From positions 1 through 55,647 of the forward strand of contig JADZCM010000004.1 in assembly GCA_020851555.1 (NCBI GenBank): a DNA stretch of 55,647 bases. The letters are read 5' to 3'. Shown here one piece after another: positions 8,502 through 20,586 of the stretch. Source of the stretch: Bryobacterales bacterium. GTDB taxonomy: Bacteria > Acidobacteriota > Terriglobia > Bryobacterales > Bryobacteraceae. How positions within the stretch are numbered: the first letter of the stretch is position 1; every line of letters begins with the position of its first letter. The notes below the pieces were generated by a model. The model worked only from the letters and a program-made list of their open reading frames with translations. It ran no database searches and was not told the DNA's origin. Made by a program: the position numbers and the translations under genes.

Positions 8502-9965
8502 ATGAGGCTGTTCCGCCTCGCGCTGACGCTCCTTCCGGCCCTGGCCGCAGCGCAGGATCTTGAAGATGCGATGCGCCGCTTCACGGAGGTCTACGCCGCC
8601 GTCGAACGCGAGGCCGCGGAACCTCCGGACGCGGAGGCCGGCATCTATGGCGGAGCGATTCCGGCCATGCTGCGGCCGCTGGATCCGCATTCCGTTTTTC
8701 TCACCCCCGAGCAGTTCCATGAGCTTCAACGCCTCCAGGAATCCGTCAGCAAGGGATTCGGCAGCGTGGTCAACGTCCTGCCCGGCCGCGTGATCGTCTT
8801 GCAGGTGCTCCCCGGCACCCCCTCGGCCAAGGCCGGCCTGGCGCCGGGCGACGAAATCGTCTCGATCAACGGCGTGCTTCTCGAACGTCTCGCGACGGAG
8901 CAACTGGTCGGCTTGATGGAAGAGTCGCGCAAGCGGCCCGCCACCGTTGATGTCCGCCGGGCGGGCAGCGAGGCGGCGCTTCAGTTTGTCCTCACGCCCG
9001 AGGAAATGCAGATGCCCAGCGTCGAGGCGGCCTTTCTGCTGGGCCCCGGCGCCGGCTACGTGCGTGTCTCGAGCTTTGACGTTCAAACCGCCCAGGACCT
9101 GGCCGCGGCCATCGAGCGGCTTGGCGGCCGCCGTTTGCGGGCGCTGGTCCTGGACCTGCGCAACAACCCCGGCGGCCTTCTGCCGGCCGCGCTGGAGACT
9201 TCCTCGCTCTTTCTGGAGCCGGGGCAGACCCTGGTGACGGTTCGCGGCCGGGCCGTCCGGGCCACCGAACAGAAGGTCTACGACCAGGCCAAGCCCTACA
9301 CCTTCCCGCTGGCGGTGCTCGTGAACGCCAGGAGCGCGAGCGGCGCCGAGATTGTGGCCGGGAGCCTGCAAGACCACGACCGCGCCGTCATTGTGGGCCA
9401 GCCCAGCTTCGGCAAAGGCCTGGTGGAGACGGTCTTTCCACTCTCCGATGGCGCGGGGTTGGCGTTGACCACCGCCTACTATTACACTCCCAGCGGCCGC
9501 TCCATTCAGCGGCCTCTCGCCAGCGGCCAACTCAACCCCTCCAGGCCCGGCGAGGAGTTCCGGACCGCCTCCGGGAGAATCGTCCGGGGAGGAGGGGGTA
9601 TCCAGCCGGATTATCCGGTCGCGGAGAAACCGCCCACGCGGTTACAGATGTTCCTGGACGCCAGCGGCGCCTTCACCACCTTCGCGACGGATTTCCTGAG
9701 AAGACATCCCGGTGTCCCGGAAACGTTCGAAGCGACCTCCGACGTGCTCGACGAGTTCCAGGCTTACCTGGCGGCCCGCAAGGTTCTTCCCGGCATTGCC
9801 GAGTGGAGTCTGGTGCGCGGTTGGATCTCCAATCGCCTCAAAGCGGAAATATTCAACCAGGCATTCGGGGTCGACCGTGGCGACCAGGTCGAGGCCCAGC
9901 GTGACGAGACCATCCTGACGGCGTTGAAAGCCTTGGGTGTGGATTTGACCCGGCCGGCGGAGTGA
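8502..9965 (+). CDS. S41-family C-terminal processing protease with PDZ domain
   Basis: 487 residues. A signal peptide (1-17, LALTLLPALAAA) exports it. A PDZ domain spans about residues 85-165 (GSVVNVLPGRVIVLQVLPGT, AGLAPGDEIVSINGV). The S41 catalytic domain follows with LVLDLRNNPGGLL, the nucleophile serine in SASGAE (about Ser280) and the general-base lysine in SFGKG (Lys305), then YYYTPSGRSIQ. This is the CtpA/Prc serine-lysine dyad. The last 100 residues are a helical extension. A ribosome-binding site AGGTGA overlaps the ddl stop. Such proteases trim or degrade periplasmic proteins; adjacency to ddl suggests, but does not prove, a cell-wall role. Confidence 0.9.
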   Translation: MRLFRLALTLLPALAAAQDLEDAMRRFTEVYAAVEREAAEPPDAEAGIYGGAIPAMLRPLDPHSVFLTPEQFHELQRLQESVSKGFGSVVNVLPGRVIVLQVLPGTPSAKAGLAPGDEIVSINGVLLERLATEQLVGLMEESRKRPATVDVRRAGSEAALQFVLTPEEMQMPSVEAAFLLGPGAGYVRVSSFDVQTAQDLAAAIERLGGRRLRALVLDLRNNPGGLLPAALETSSLFLEPGQTLVTVRGRAVRATEQKVYDQAKPYTFPLAVLVNARSASGAEIVAGSLQDHDRAVIVGQPSFGKGLVETVFPLSDGAGLALTTAYYYTPSGRSIQRPLASGQLNPSRPGEEFRTASGRIVRGGGGIQPDYPVAEKPPTRLQMFLDASGAFTTFATDFLRRHPGVPETFEATSDVLDEFQAYLAARKVLPGIAEWSLVRGWISNRLKAEIFNQAFGVDRGDQVEAQRDETILTALKALGVDLTRPAE

Positions 9966-9993
9966 CCGAAGCCGCGGGCTGAGCGCCGCCTTC

Positions 9994-10009
9994 CGGAAGC
10001 AGGCTTCCG
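9994..10009 (+). terminator. Hairpin downstream of the S41 protease gene
   Basis: CGGAAGC and GCTTCCG form a perfect 7-base inverted repeat separated by AG, 29 bases after the protease stop, between convergent genes. There is no T-run, so intrinsic termination is only possible. Confidence 0.35.
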
Positions 10010-10032
10010 AGCCGCCTCTGTGACCCTGCCTT

Positions 10033-10048
10033 GGGCGGCATTCCGCCC
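10033..10048. terminator. Hairpin between convergent genes
   Basis: GGGCGG and CCGCCC with a CATT loop, a symmetrical GC-rich hairpin in the 194-base gap between the protease gene and the oppositely oriented oxidoreductase gene. It could serve either strand. No T-run follows on either side. Confidence 0.35.
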
Positions 10049-10159
10049 GCGCTCCACCTTCCGCCTGACGCTCTACACCAGAGGGGCGGTGGGGTTCACT
10101 GCACGACTCCGCTCGTGACTGCGTTGGCCCGCTCCGGAGAGTTTTGCACCCCGGGGCGT

Positions 10160-11500
10160 TTACGCCCGCGGCGGGGTGTCGCCGACCTTGAAGTTCTTCT
10201 CGTCGAAATACAGCACCTTGCCCTGGCGGTATGACTGGACGGCCATGGTGATCAGCACCTGCGCGCAGGCGGCTGTCTCCACATCAAGCGTCGGCTTCTG
10301 GCGGGTGCGCATGCATTCCAGGAAGTTGGCTACGTGCGTGGTCATGGCGTCCTTGGGATCCACCGGAATGCTCTTGTCGGCCAGCTTATCGTCGAAGCCG
10401 AACTTCTGCTTGTACTCGGCATTGTTGCCGACGACGCGCCGTTCGGGCTTCAGCGTGATGTGGTCGGTGCGTCCCTCAAACATGCCGTGATCGACCATGA
10501 TGATCGTGCCCTCATGGCCGCGGATCAGGCCGGGAATATGCTGCGAGTTGGCCATCGAGGAGGACAGCACGATCGAGTGTTCCTCCGGGTATTCACCGAT
10601 GAGGTGGAACGTGTCGGGAACCTCGCGCTCGTCCTTGAACACGTAGTTGCCTCCGCCCGACATCACCCTGCTGGGATATTGAGGCCTTGACCAGCAGATG
10701 TTGAGAGGCGCCGCAACGTGGAAGAACAAATCCGTAGCCGTCCCGCCGGAGTAGTCCCAGTATTTGCGGAAGCGGAAGAAACGGTCCGGCGAGTATGGGA
10801 TCGAGGAAGTGCCGCCCAGCCACATCTTCCAGTCGATGTAGTCTTCCCCGGTCTTGGTGGGGCCCGCGTTCGGGTCGATGGGCCAATTCCATTCGCCTTC
10901 GGTTGAGTTCCGATGGTAAGAACCCTGGCTCATCAGCATCTTGCCGATGGCGCCCTCGGCGATCAGCCTCTTCGCCTGCCACCACTGATCGGCCGAAGTC
11001 GTTTGCGAGCCGACCTGGAGAATTCGCTTGGTCTCCTTGACGGCTTCGATCATCGCTTTGACTTCTTCGATGGTGTGGCACATCGGTTTTTCACAGTAAA
11101 CATCCTTGCCGGCTCTCATGGCCGCGATGGCCATGCGGGCGTGCCAGTGATCCGGCGTGGCGACCACGACCGCGTCGATATCCTTCCTGGCGATCAGCTC
11201 GCGGTAATCGAGGTACCCGTCCACTTTGGTGTTGAACCGGGTAGCGTGCGCATCTCTGTTCATGTTTATGCGCTTCTGGTAGACATCACACACGGCGACG
11301 ACCTGGGCGTCCTTCTCCTTGCCCACCTCGCCGAAGGTGTTGCCCACATAGGTGCCGCGGCCGCCCACGCCGATGACGCCAACATTGATCTTGTTGTTGG
11401 CTCCGAAGGCCCGGCCCGGTATGATCGTCGTAGCCAGTTCCACTGCGGCGCCCACGGCGCTCGCGCTCTTGATGAAATCCCTGCGGTGGTATTTGGTCAT
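10160..11500 (-). CDS. Gfo/Idh/MocA family oxidoreductase, Tat-exported
   Basis: 446 residues. A twin-arginine signal HRRDFIKSA (5-13) precedes a hydrophobic stretch ending near residue 33 (PGRAFGA), so export of a folded, cofactor-loaded enzyme is expected. The Rossmann motif [10 protein letters not shown] (41-50) and [11 protein letters not shown] with CEKPM carry the family signature. A later [19 protein letters not shown] segment is typical of the C-terminal domain. The family includes redox-neutral glycosidases (GH109) as well as dehydrogenases, so its reaction may be a glycoside cleavage or oxidation. Upstream, AAGGA lies seven bases before the ATG. It is monocistronic and divergent from carB across a 402-base spacer. 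Confidence 0.85.
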   Translation of the reverse strand: MTKYHRRDFIKSASAVGAAVELATTIIPGRAFGANNKINVGVIGVGGRGTYVGNTFGEVGKEKDAQVVAVCDVYQKRINMNRDAHATRFNTKVDGYLDYRELIARKDIDAVVVATPDHWHARMAIAAMRAGKDVYCEKPMCHTIEEVKAMIEAVKETKRILQVGSQTTSADQWWQAKRLIAEGAIGKMLMSQGSYHRNSTEGEWNWPIDPNAGPTKTGEDYIDWKMWLGGTSSIPYSPDRFFRFRKYWDYSGGTATDLFFHVAAPLNICWSRPQYPSRVMSGGGNYVFKDEREVPDTFHLIGEYPEEHSIVLSSSMANSQHIPGLIRGHEGTIIMVDHGMFEGRTDHITLKPERRVVGNNAEYKQKFGFDDKLADKSIPVDPKDAMTTHVANFLECMRTRQKPTLDVETAACAQVLITMAVQSYRQGKVLYFDEKNFKVGDTPPRA

Positions 11501-11902
11501 GTCCGTCCTTCCACGGAGCCGCCGCCATTGGAGACTGCCGCTCCGGCGCTCACTGCATCGTGCTCCGTCGATTATCTGCTGCCCCGGATATTCGGCTCCG
11601 TGCGTCCAGGTTCTTCAATAAGGGTTCCTGGGCACTGTCCATTATACGTCCTGGGACCCGCGGAGGACCCGCTTAATTGGCGCCGGCGCGCTCCGCCGCA
11701 TTTCGCCGCACCGCAAAAGGCGGCGTGCGGCCTCCCGGCTCAACTTGACCGCTTTTCAGGATCGCCGGGGTGACAGAACTTCGTTGCAGTTGAACCCTGA
11801 CATTATTTTGGAGCATCTTCACACGGGCTGGCGCGCCCTGGGACCACGGCGCCGATTTGATGGATAATGGTGAGTTTACCGCCTTTTAGAGAAACCCCTT
11901 AC
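11501..11902. other. Divergent spacer between an oxidoreductase gene and carB
   Basis: No convincing gene. The spacer contains a GC-rich stem-loop (11695-11731) and, closer to carB, a -10-like GATAAT (11863-11868) 34 bases before the ATG. No -35 match is clear. I saw no riboswitch or PyrR-type anti-terminator that I could name. Confidence 0.5.
11695..11731. other. GC-rich stem-loop upstream of carB
   Basis: GCCGCA (11695-11700) pairs with TGCGGC (11726-11731), and inside it CGCCGC (11704-11709) pairs with GCGGCG (11720-11725) around a 10-base loop; a TTT bulge separates the two stems. It lies 172 bases before the carB start and is transcribed only if the promoter is upstream of it. Confidence 0.4.
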
Positions 11903-15127
<3,225 letters not shown>

Positions 15128-15136
15128 CTCCGTCTC

Positions 15137-16192
15137 ATGGAAGAACCCGGCATCGGCGTCGGACTGGTTGGCTTCGGCCTGGCGGGGAGGTTCTTTCACG
15201 CACCCGTGATCCGGGCCGTTCCCGGGCTGCGTCTCAAGTCTGTCGTCCAGCGGCACGGGGACTCGGCGCGCGAGACATTCCCGGAGGTGGGCATTGTGCG
15301 GGACGTGGAGGCCTTGTTGAGCGATCCCGGCATCCGGCTGGTTGTGATCGCCACTCCCAACCAATCGCACTACGGACTGGCGCGGCAGTGTCTGCTGGCC
15401 GGCCGCGACGTGGTCGTCGACAAGCCCTTCACGGTCACTTCAGCCGAGGGTGAGGAACTGATCCGGATCGCCCGCGCCCAAGGGCGCCTGCTGTCGGTGT
15501 ATCACAACCGGCGCTTTGACAGCGATTTTCGCACCGTGCAACGGCTGATCGCGGGAGGCGCCTTTGGACGCCTCGTGCGCTTGGAGTCGCGCTACGACCG
15601 CTACCGGCCGGCCCCGCGCCCCGGCGTCTGGCGCGAGCGGGACGAACCTGCCGCGGGACTGCTTTACGACCTGGGATCACACCTCATCGACCAGGCTCTG
15701 ACCCTGTTCGGCGCGCCTCAGGCGGTCAGCGCCGACCTGCGCGTGGAGCGCCGCCAAGCCCTCGTGGACGACGCGTTCGATGTGGTGCTGCACTACCCCG
15801 GCCTGCGCGTCCAGTTGAGCGCGAGCATGCTCGCTTGCAGCCCCGGTCCGCGCTTCCTGCTATATGGCACCCAGGGGACATACATCAAGTACGGCACGGA
15901 CCCGCAGGAAGAGCCGCTGAGAGCGGGACGCCAGCCCGGTGGTCCGGGCTGGGGGGTTGAGGAGGAGAGCCAGTGGGGCACGCTCACGCCCGCCGGAGGC
16001 CCTCCGCAGCGCGTGCCGTCCGAGCCGGGCGACTACCGTCTCTACTACGACAATGTGCGCGCGGCGCTGGAGGGAACGGCGGCCCTCGCCGTGACGCCCG
16101 AGCAGGCGGTGCGCGCCGTTCGCGTGATCGAACTGGCGCGGGAGAGCGACGCCACCACGCGGACGGTGGACTGGCTCGCCAGTATCCGGTAG
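15137..16192 (+). CDS. Gfo/Idh/MocA family oxidoreductase, cytosolic (YdgJ-like)
   Basis: 351 residues without a leader, so probably cytoplasmic, unlike the other four family members here. The Rossmann motif is GLVGFGLAGRFFHAP (9-23); the FFHAP ending is characteristic of the YdgJ/IolX-like branch. The signature tripeptide is DKP (95-97) instead of EKP, keeping the lysine. The segment SVYHNRRFDSDF and GLLYDLGSHLIDQAL carry the residues that usually line the sugar site. Family members oxidise inositols, sugars or their phosphates with NAD(P). It starts nine bases after carB and has no ribosome-binding site of its own that I can see, so it may be read through from carB. Confidence 0.85.
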   Translation: MEEPGIGVGLVGFGLAGRFFHAPVIRAVPGLRLKSVVQRHGDSARETFPEVGIVRDVEALLSDPGIRLVVIATPNQSHYGLARQCLLAGRDVVVDKPFTVTSAEGEELIRIARAQGRLLSVYHNRRFDSDFRTVQRLIAGGAFGRLVRLESRYDRYRPAPRPGVWRERDEPAAGLLYDLGSHLIDQALTLFGAPQAVSADLRVERRQALVDDAFDVVLHYPGLRVQLSASMLACSPGPRFLLYGTQGTYIKYGTDPQEEPLRAGRQPGGPGWGVEEESQWGTLTPAGGPPQRVPSEPGDYRLYYDNVRAALEGTAALAVTPEQAVRAVRVIELARESDATTRTVDWLASIR

Positions 16193-16198
16193 GAAATT

Positions 16199-16212
16199 CC
16201 GGCCGCCGCCGG
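16199..16212. terminator. Small hairpin between convergent genes
   Basis: CCGGC and GCCGG around CGCC fill the 20-base gap between the cytosolic oxidoreductase gene and the dehydrogenase gene on the other strand. The stem is short and there is no T-run. Confidence 0.25.
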
Positions 16213-17244
16213 CTATGGAGTGAGCACGACCTTGCCGGCGCCGTCCGAATACAGTTCCAGCATCTCGAAGGCCTCCTGCACGCGCTCCATCGGAAGGGTG
16301 TGGGTAATGAGCGGGGCGAAGCGCGAGGAGTGCTCCTCGAGCAGCGTGAGGGCGGCCTCCGAATCGTGATTCGAACGCCGGACATTGAGGATCGTCAGTT
16401 CCTTGCGCCGGGCCACGTGCCAGTCCAGCGACACACAGACCTCGACGGGAATGCCCGTGACGACCATCCGTCCGCCGTTGCACACGGACTTGACGCAGTG
16501 GCCCAGAGAGTCGCCCCGGGCGGCGCAGTCGATGGCCAGATCGACTCCCCGCCCGCCGGTCTCGTTCAGGATTACCGCGGAAGCGTCGGTTTCGGCGGGG
16601 TCGATCACGGCATCCGCGCCCGCCTGCTTACCCATGTGCCGGCGATGCGCGACGGGTTCGACCAGGTACACCCGGCCCGCGCCGCAGATCTTGAGGAGGA
16701 TCACGGTCATCAAGCCGATCGGACCGGCGCCCAGTACGGCGGCGCTTTCCAGAGGGCGCACCGCGGCGAGCTTCACGGAATGGAGCACCACGGCCAGCGG
16801 TTCGAACAGCGTGGCGTACTCGAAACTGAGCCGGGGGGAAATCGGCAGCAGGTTCTCCGCCGGCAGGTTCACATACTGGCGGAAGTAGCCCGCGTCGGGC
16901 GGAGTGCTCATGAAGCGGATCCGCGCGCACAGGTTGTGCCGTCCGGACCGGCAGAATTCACAGTGGTAACAGTAGATGGCCGGCTCCAGCGCGGCCCGGT
17001 CGCCCGGCGCCCACCCCGTCACTCCCGGCCCTGTCTTCACGACCACGCCGGAAGGCTCGTGCCCCAGGACCATGGGGTACGGACAGGGTGTATCGCCGAT
17101 GCCCCCTTCCAGGAAGTTGTGAGTGTCGGAGCCGCAGATTCCGACGGCCTTGACCCGGACCTGGATCTCGCCGGGCGCCGGGTCCTGGATGTCAGCGTCC
17201 ACAACGCGGAATCTGCGTGGTTCGTACAACTCGGCAAGGCGCAT
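16213..17244 (-). CDS. Zinc-dependent alcohol/polyol dehydrogenase (MDR family)
   Basis: 343 residues of the medium-chain dehydrogenase family. Catalytic zinc ligands Cys37 (in GICGSD) and His62-Glu63 (GHEPSG) are present, and so is the structural zinc set Cys92, Cys95, Cys98 and Cys106 (CYHCEFCRSGRHNLC). The Rossmann motif AVLGAGPIGLMT follows. The overall pattern is that of sorbitol, threonine or galactitol dehydrogenases, and I cannot choose among them. ATG 17244 is selected because the conserved MRLAELYEPR start follows; the frame is open further upstream but reads into non-conserved sequence. It lies 28 bases after the zinc-ribbon gene on the same strand. Confidence 0.88.
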   Translation of the reverse strand: MRLAELYEPRRFRVVDADIQDPAPGEIQVRVKAVGICGSDTHNFLEGGIGDTPCPYPMVLGHEPSGVVVKTGPGVTGWAPGDRAALEPAIYCYHCEFCRSGRHNLCARIRFMSTPPDAGYFRQYVNLPAENLLPISPRLSFEYATLFEPLAVVLHSVKLAAVRPLESAAVLGAGPIGLMTVILLKICGAGRVYLVEPVAHRRHMGKQAGADAVIDPAETDASAVILNETGGRGVDLAIDCAARGDSLGHCVKSVCNGGRMVVTGIPVEVCVSLDWHVARRKELTILNVRRSNHDSEAALTLLEEHSSRFAPLITHTLPMERVQEAFEMLELYSDGAGKVVLTP

Positions 17245-17272
17245 AGATGGAGCCACTCCCCGGCTTGTCGCG

Positions 17273-17758
17273 CTACTTCTTGAACAGACTATCAAATGCC
17301 GCGCGGGCTTGGTTCGGATCGCGAGGCGCCGAAGGGCCGTTTCCCGTGTACGCCGGGGCAGCCCCATGAGCGCCGTCCCGCGCTACCGTGACACGAGGGC
17401 TGAAGAACTCGCAGTCGTTCGCCTGGTCCTTGACCGCGATTCTGACGGGAATCGGCTTGACGCACTGGAACCGTTTTGAGGGATCGAAATAGGCGCACTG
17501 CTTGCAGCAGTGAAGCGGAGCATTGCATTTCGGACAATTGCCGCGGAAATCGACATCGGCCGGAAGGGTCGTGGCGCAATTGTAACAGCGCGCCGCGACC
17601 ACACTCTCGACCAGCCGCGGCAATCGCGGTCCTGTCACGTCGATGGGAAGACGCGGGCCGGGCTGCCGCGGCCGTTCGCCTTGCTTGTCGCCGCCGGGAG
17701 ATTTCTCCCAGCCGGAGTCCATGTATCCGCGTTGTTTGTACTTGCGATCGTTGTCCAT
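17273..17758 (-). CDS. Nine-cysteine zinc-ribbon protein of unknown function
   Basis: 161 residues. A charged, Gly/Pro-rich N-terminus (1-50) precedes a cysteine-rich core: CYNC (58-61), CPKC (75-78), CCKQC (84-88), Cys99 in RFQCVKP and Cys116 in NDCEFF. The first two CxxC pairs form a probable zinc ribbon and the remaining cysteines a second site. A C-terminal tail ends in ARAAFDSLFKK. There is no signal peptide or membrane segment. I do not recognise a characterised family. ATG 17758 is used, with AGGAAG 12 bases upstream; a TTG at 17770 is in frame but too close to that site. It precedes the alcohol dehydrogenase gene on the same strand. Confidence 0.75.
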   Translation of the reverse strand: MDNDRKYKQRGYMDSGWEKSPGGDKQGERPRQPGPRLPIDVTGPRLPRLVESVVAARCYNCATTLPADVDFRGNCPKCNAPLHCCKQCAYFDPSKRFQCVKPIPVRIAVKDQANDCEFFSPRVTVARDGAHGAAPAYTGNGPSAPRDPNQARAAFDSLFKK

Positions 17759-18006
17759 GGCCAGGTCCAACTTCCTGAGATTAGTCCCCGGCTAGTGCGT
17801 GCGCCAAGGGGAGTCCGCCCGGATGTAGGCCGCCTTCCTAATCGGCTGCGTGAGCCTGGTTCTTTATATAGCCCTTACCCCAATGGGCTCTCGTGTGGGA
17901 AACCGTACTAGGGTACCGCCGGCAGCCCAGTCCGCCGCCGTATCCATGAAACGGCTCTCACATTCCTATTTACCACGAATCTTAACGGGAATCCAGTCTT
18001 TTGTTT

Positions 18007-20586
18007 TCAGCCGGCGTGCGACGGTTTCCCGCTGCCTCCCGTGGCCCACTTGAGCAGCGCGTGACAGGGACGCGTCAGGGGGTCGTCAAAGTGATTTGGC
18101 GAGATGCGAGCCGCATAGCCGATACGCCCCGTCTGTTGGGGGAGTATCTCCCGTTCGAACACCCAGGCGGTCCCGGCCTGCTCCCGCGCCGGAAGCAGCA
18201 GAACCTCGGCTTGTTCCAGCGCCCCGTTGGGCCCGACGCGGCCGACCACCGCCTCCACCCGCACGTCGTTCGGCGAGAGACCCGCCAGTTCCACCGAAAC
18301 CCGGACCCGAAACGGAGTGCCGCTCGTAATGCTGCCGTCCGGCCCATGCCCGGCCTCCAGGATGGTCACCCGGTCCCAGGCGCGCTCGACCTCCTCGTTC
18401 CACTGGAGCCGCCGGCGGACCTTCTCGAAGCCGTTCCGCTGGATGTCGGTCCAAACGGCGTGGGCCGGCGCATAGATCTGGGTCGAATACTCCGATACCA
18501 TCCGGCGGCAGTTGTACTGGTGGCTGATGTGCATGATCGACTGGCGCACGCGCTTCATCCACTCCGGGGATATGCCGTCCGCGCCGCGCTCGTAATACAT
18601 CGGGACGATCTCGTTCTCCAGCAGGGAATAGATGGCCCTCGCATGGATTTCGTCCTGGTCGTCCGCGTAACTCTCCCGGTCTCCGATGGCCCAGCCGCCG
18701 GACTGCTCGTAAGCCTCGTCGAACCACCCGTCGAGGATGCTCAGGTTTATCACCCCGTTGAAGCCCGCCTTCATGCCGCTGGTGCCGCAGGCTTCCTCGC
18801 CGCGGCGCGGATTGTTCAGCCAGAGGTCCACGCCCTGCACCAGTTCCCGCGCCACTTCCATCCCGTAATTCTCTACGAAGACCACCCGCTTGGCCAGGTC
18901 CGGATCCCGGGAGATCTGCACGATCTCGCGGATCAGCATCTTCCCCGGATGGTCGTGAGGGTGCGCCAACCCGGCGATCACGATCTGGACGGGCCGTTGC
19001 GCGTTGGTGAGGATGCGTTTCAGGCGCCCCAGGTCGCGGAAGAGCAGGGTGGCGCGCTTGTAGGTGGCGAACCGGCGCGCAAAGCCGATGGTCAGGGTGT
19101 CCGGATCCAGCACCTCCGAGGCGCGATGCACCTCGGTGGCCGACGCCTTCCGCGCCGCCGCGCAGGCGACCTGCTTCTCTCTCACGTAGCTGATCAGCCG
19201 GCGTTTGCGCCGCTTGTGGACCTCCCAGAGCTCGTGGTCCGGGATCTCCTCCAGCGTGTGCCAGGCGCGGCTTTCATCCCCACGGTCGCGCCAGTCGGGA
19301 TGAAGATACTCGTCGTACAGTTCCGCCAGGTCCGTATTGAGCCAGCTTCGAAGGTGTACCCCGTTGGTGATGGACGTGACGGGGACTTCCCACACCGGCA
19401 ACTGGGGCCACAACCCCGACCACATCTCCTGGGAAATGCGCTGGTGGAGGCGGCTGACGGCATTGCGGTAGCTGGAGGTCTTGATGGCCAGGACGGCCAT
19501 CGAGAACCGCTCGCCCGTGTCCCGCTGGCCGAACCTGCCGAGCGCCATGAGCCGGTCGAACTCGATTCCGATCTCCCGGCAGTAGGCCGAGAAGTACTCG
19601 TGCATGAGCCCCGCGTCAAACAGGTCGATGCCCGCCGCAACCGAGGTATGGGTCGTGAACAGATTGTTCACCCGGGATGCCTCCAACGCCTCCTCGAAGC
19701 TCAGGGCGTGCTCCTGCATCAGAACCTTGATCCGCTCCAGCGCAAGGAAGGCCGAGTGGCCTTCGTTCATGTGGTACACGGTGGGCGAAAGGCCCAGCGC
19801 CCGCAACGCCCTCAGGCCGCCAACGCCCAGCACGATCTCCTGCTGAATGCGCGTGACACTGTCGCCCCCGTACAGCCGGTCCGTGATGTCCCTGTACTCG
19901 GCGTCCTGGTTGTCCTCGATGTTGGTGTCCAGCAAGTACAACTGGACACGGCCTACCTCCACGCACCATATGCGCGCTACGACCGGCCCGCGGGGCAACG
20001 CCACGCTGATCTTGAGGTCCTGGCCCTGGGAATCCTTTACCAGCCGGAGGGGGAGAGTGTAGAAGTCATTGACCGGGTAGCGCTCCTGCTGCCATCCGTC
20101 CGGATTCAGGTGCTGCTCCAGGTAGCCCTTCTGATAGAGAAAGCCTACGGCCACCACCGGCTCGGAGGTGTCGCTGGAAGCCTTCAAGAAGTCGCCCGCC
20201 AGCACGCCGAGGCCTCCCGAGTAGATCTGGAGGCACTCTACCAGGCCGTACTCCATACAGAAGTAAGCGATCAGCTTGTCCTGCGCGGGCGGTTCGGAGG
20301 AATGCAGATAGGAGTCGTACCGTTCGCAGGCCTGCCGGTAGACCGCTATATAACGAGGATCGGCCGCCGCGCGGGCCAGAATCGCTTGAGAGACCCTTCC
20401 CAGCATCAGCACCGGGTTGCGGCGGCAGGTCTTCCACAGCGCCGGATCGAGGCGCCGGAAGATGCCCCGGATCGCAGGCTCCCAGGTATAGAGCAGGTTG
20501 GAGGCGAGTTCCTCCAGACGCGCCAGAGCCGGCGGGATCGACGGCCTTACCAGCACTTCTCGCAACGGTTGAATTTCGAATGCCAT
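18007..20586 (-). CDS. glgP: Alpha-glucan (glycogen/maltodextrin) phosphorylase
   Basis: 859 residues of the bacterial alpha-glucan phosphorylase type (GT35) that begins with a DUF3417-like segment (LARLEELASNLLYTWEPAIR). It releases glucose 1-phosphate from glycogen or maltodextrin in the cytosol. Recognisable motifs are YFCMEYGLVECLQIYSGGLG, VYHMNEGHSAF and the pyridoxal-phosphate lysine Lys606 in GTSGMKAGFNGV. The C-terminal 150 residues form a beta-rich extension common in this subfamily. The ATG follows the lepB stop with no gap (TAGATG on the minus strand), so it is the last gene of the SRP/ribosomal operon, an unusual place for it. Confidence 0.93.
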   Translation of the reverse strand: MAFEIQPLREVLVRPSIPPALARLEELASNLLYTWEPAIRGIFRRLDPALWKTCRRNPVLMLGRVSQAILARAAADPRYIAVYRQACERYDSYLHSSEPPAQDKLIAYFCMEYGLVECLQIYSGGLGVLAGDFLKASSDTSEPVVAVGFLYQKGYLEQHLNPDGWQQERYPVNDFYTLPLRLVKDSQGQDLKISVALPRGPVVARIWCVEVGRVQLYLLDTNIEDNQDAEYRDITDRLYGGDSVTRIQQEIVLGVGGLRALRALGLSPTVYHMNEGHSAFLALERIKVLMQEHALSFEEALEASRVNNLFTTHTSVAAGIDLFDAGLMHEYFSAYCREIGIEFDRLMALGRFGQRDTGERFSMAVLAIKTSSYRNAVSRLHQRISQEMWSGLWPQLPVWEVPVTSITNGVHLRSWLNTDLAELYDEYLHPDWRDRGDESRAWHTLEEIPDHELWEVHKRRKRRLISYVREKQVACAAARKASATEVHRASEVLDPDTLTIGFARRFATYKRATLLFRDLGRLKRILTNAQRPVQIVIAGLAHPHDHPGKMLIREIVQISRDPDLAKRVVFVENYGMEVARELVQGVDLWLNNPRRGEEACGTSGMKAGFNGVINLSILDGWFDEAYEQSGGWAIGDRESYADDQDEIHARAIYSLLENEIVPMYYERGADGISPEWMKRVRQSIMHISHQYNCRRMVSEYSTQIYAPAHAVWTDIQRNGFEKVRRRLQWNEEVERAWDRVTILEAGHGPDGSITSGTPFRVRVSVELAGLSPNDVRVEAVVGRVGPNGALEQAEVLLLPAREQAGTAWVFEREILPQQTGRIGYAARISPNHFDDPLTRPCHALLKWATGGSGKPSHAG

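Noticed and set aside
7365..9530. 721-codon minus-strand frame opposite ddl and the protease
   Set aside because: Overlaps two well-supported genes and has no recognisable motif or ribosome-binding site.
17759..18006. Possible small RNA in the spacer after glgP
   Set aside because: Only a five-base stem (AGCCC/GGGCT, 17870-17889) and scattered AT-rich bases are visible; no promoter-terminator pair supports a transcript.
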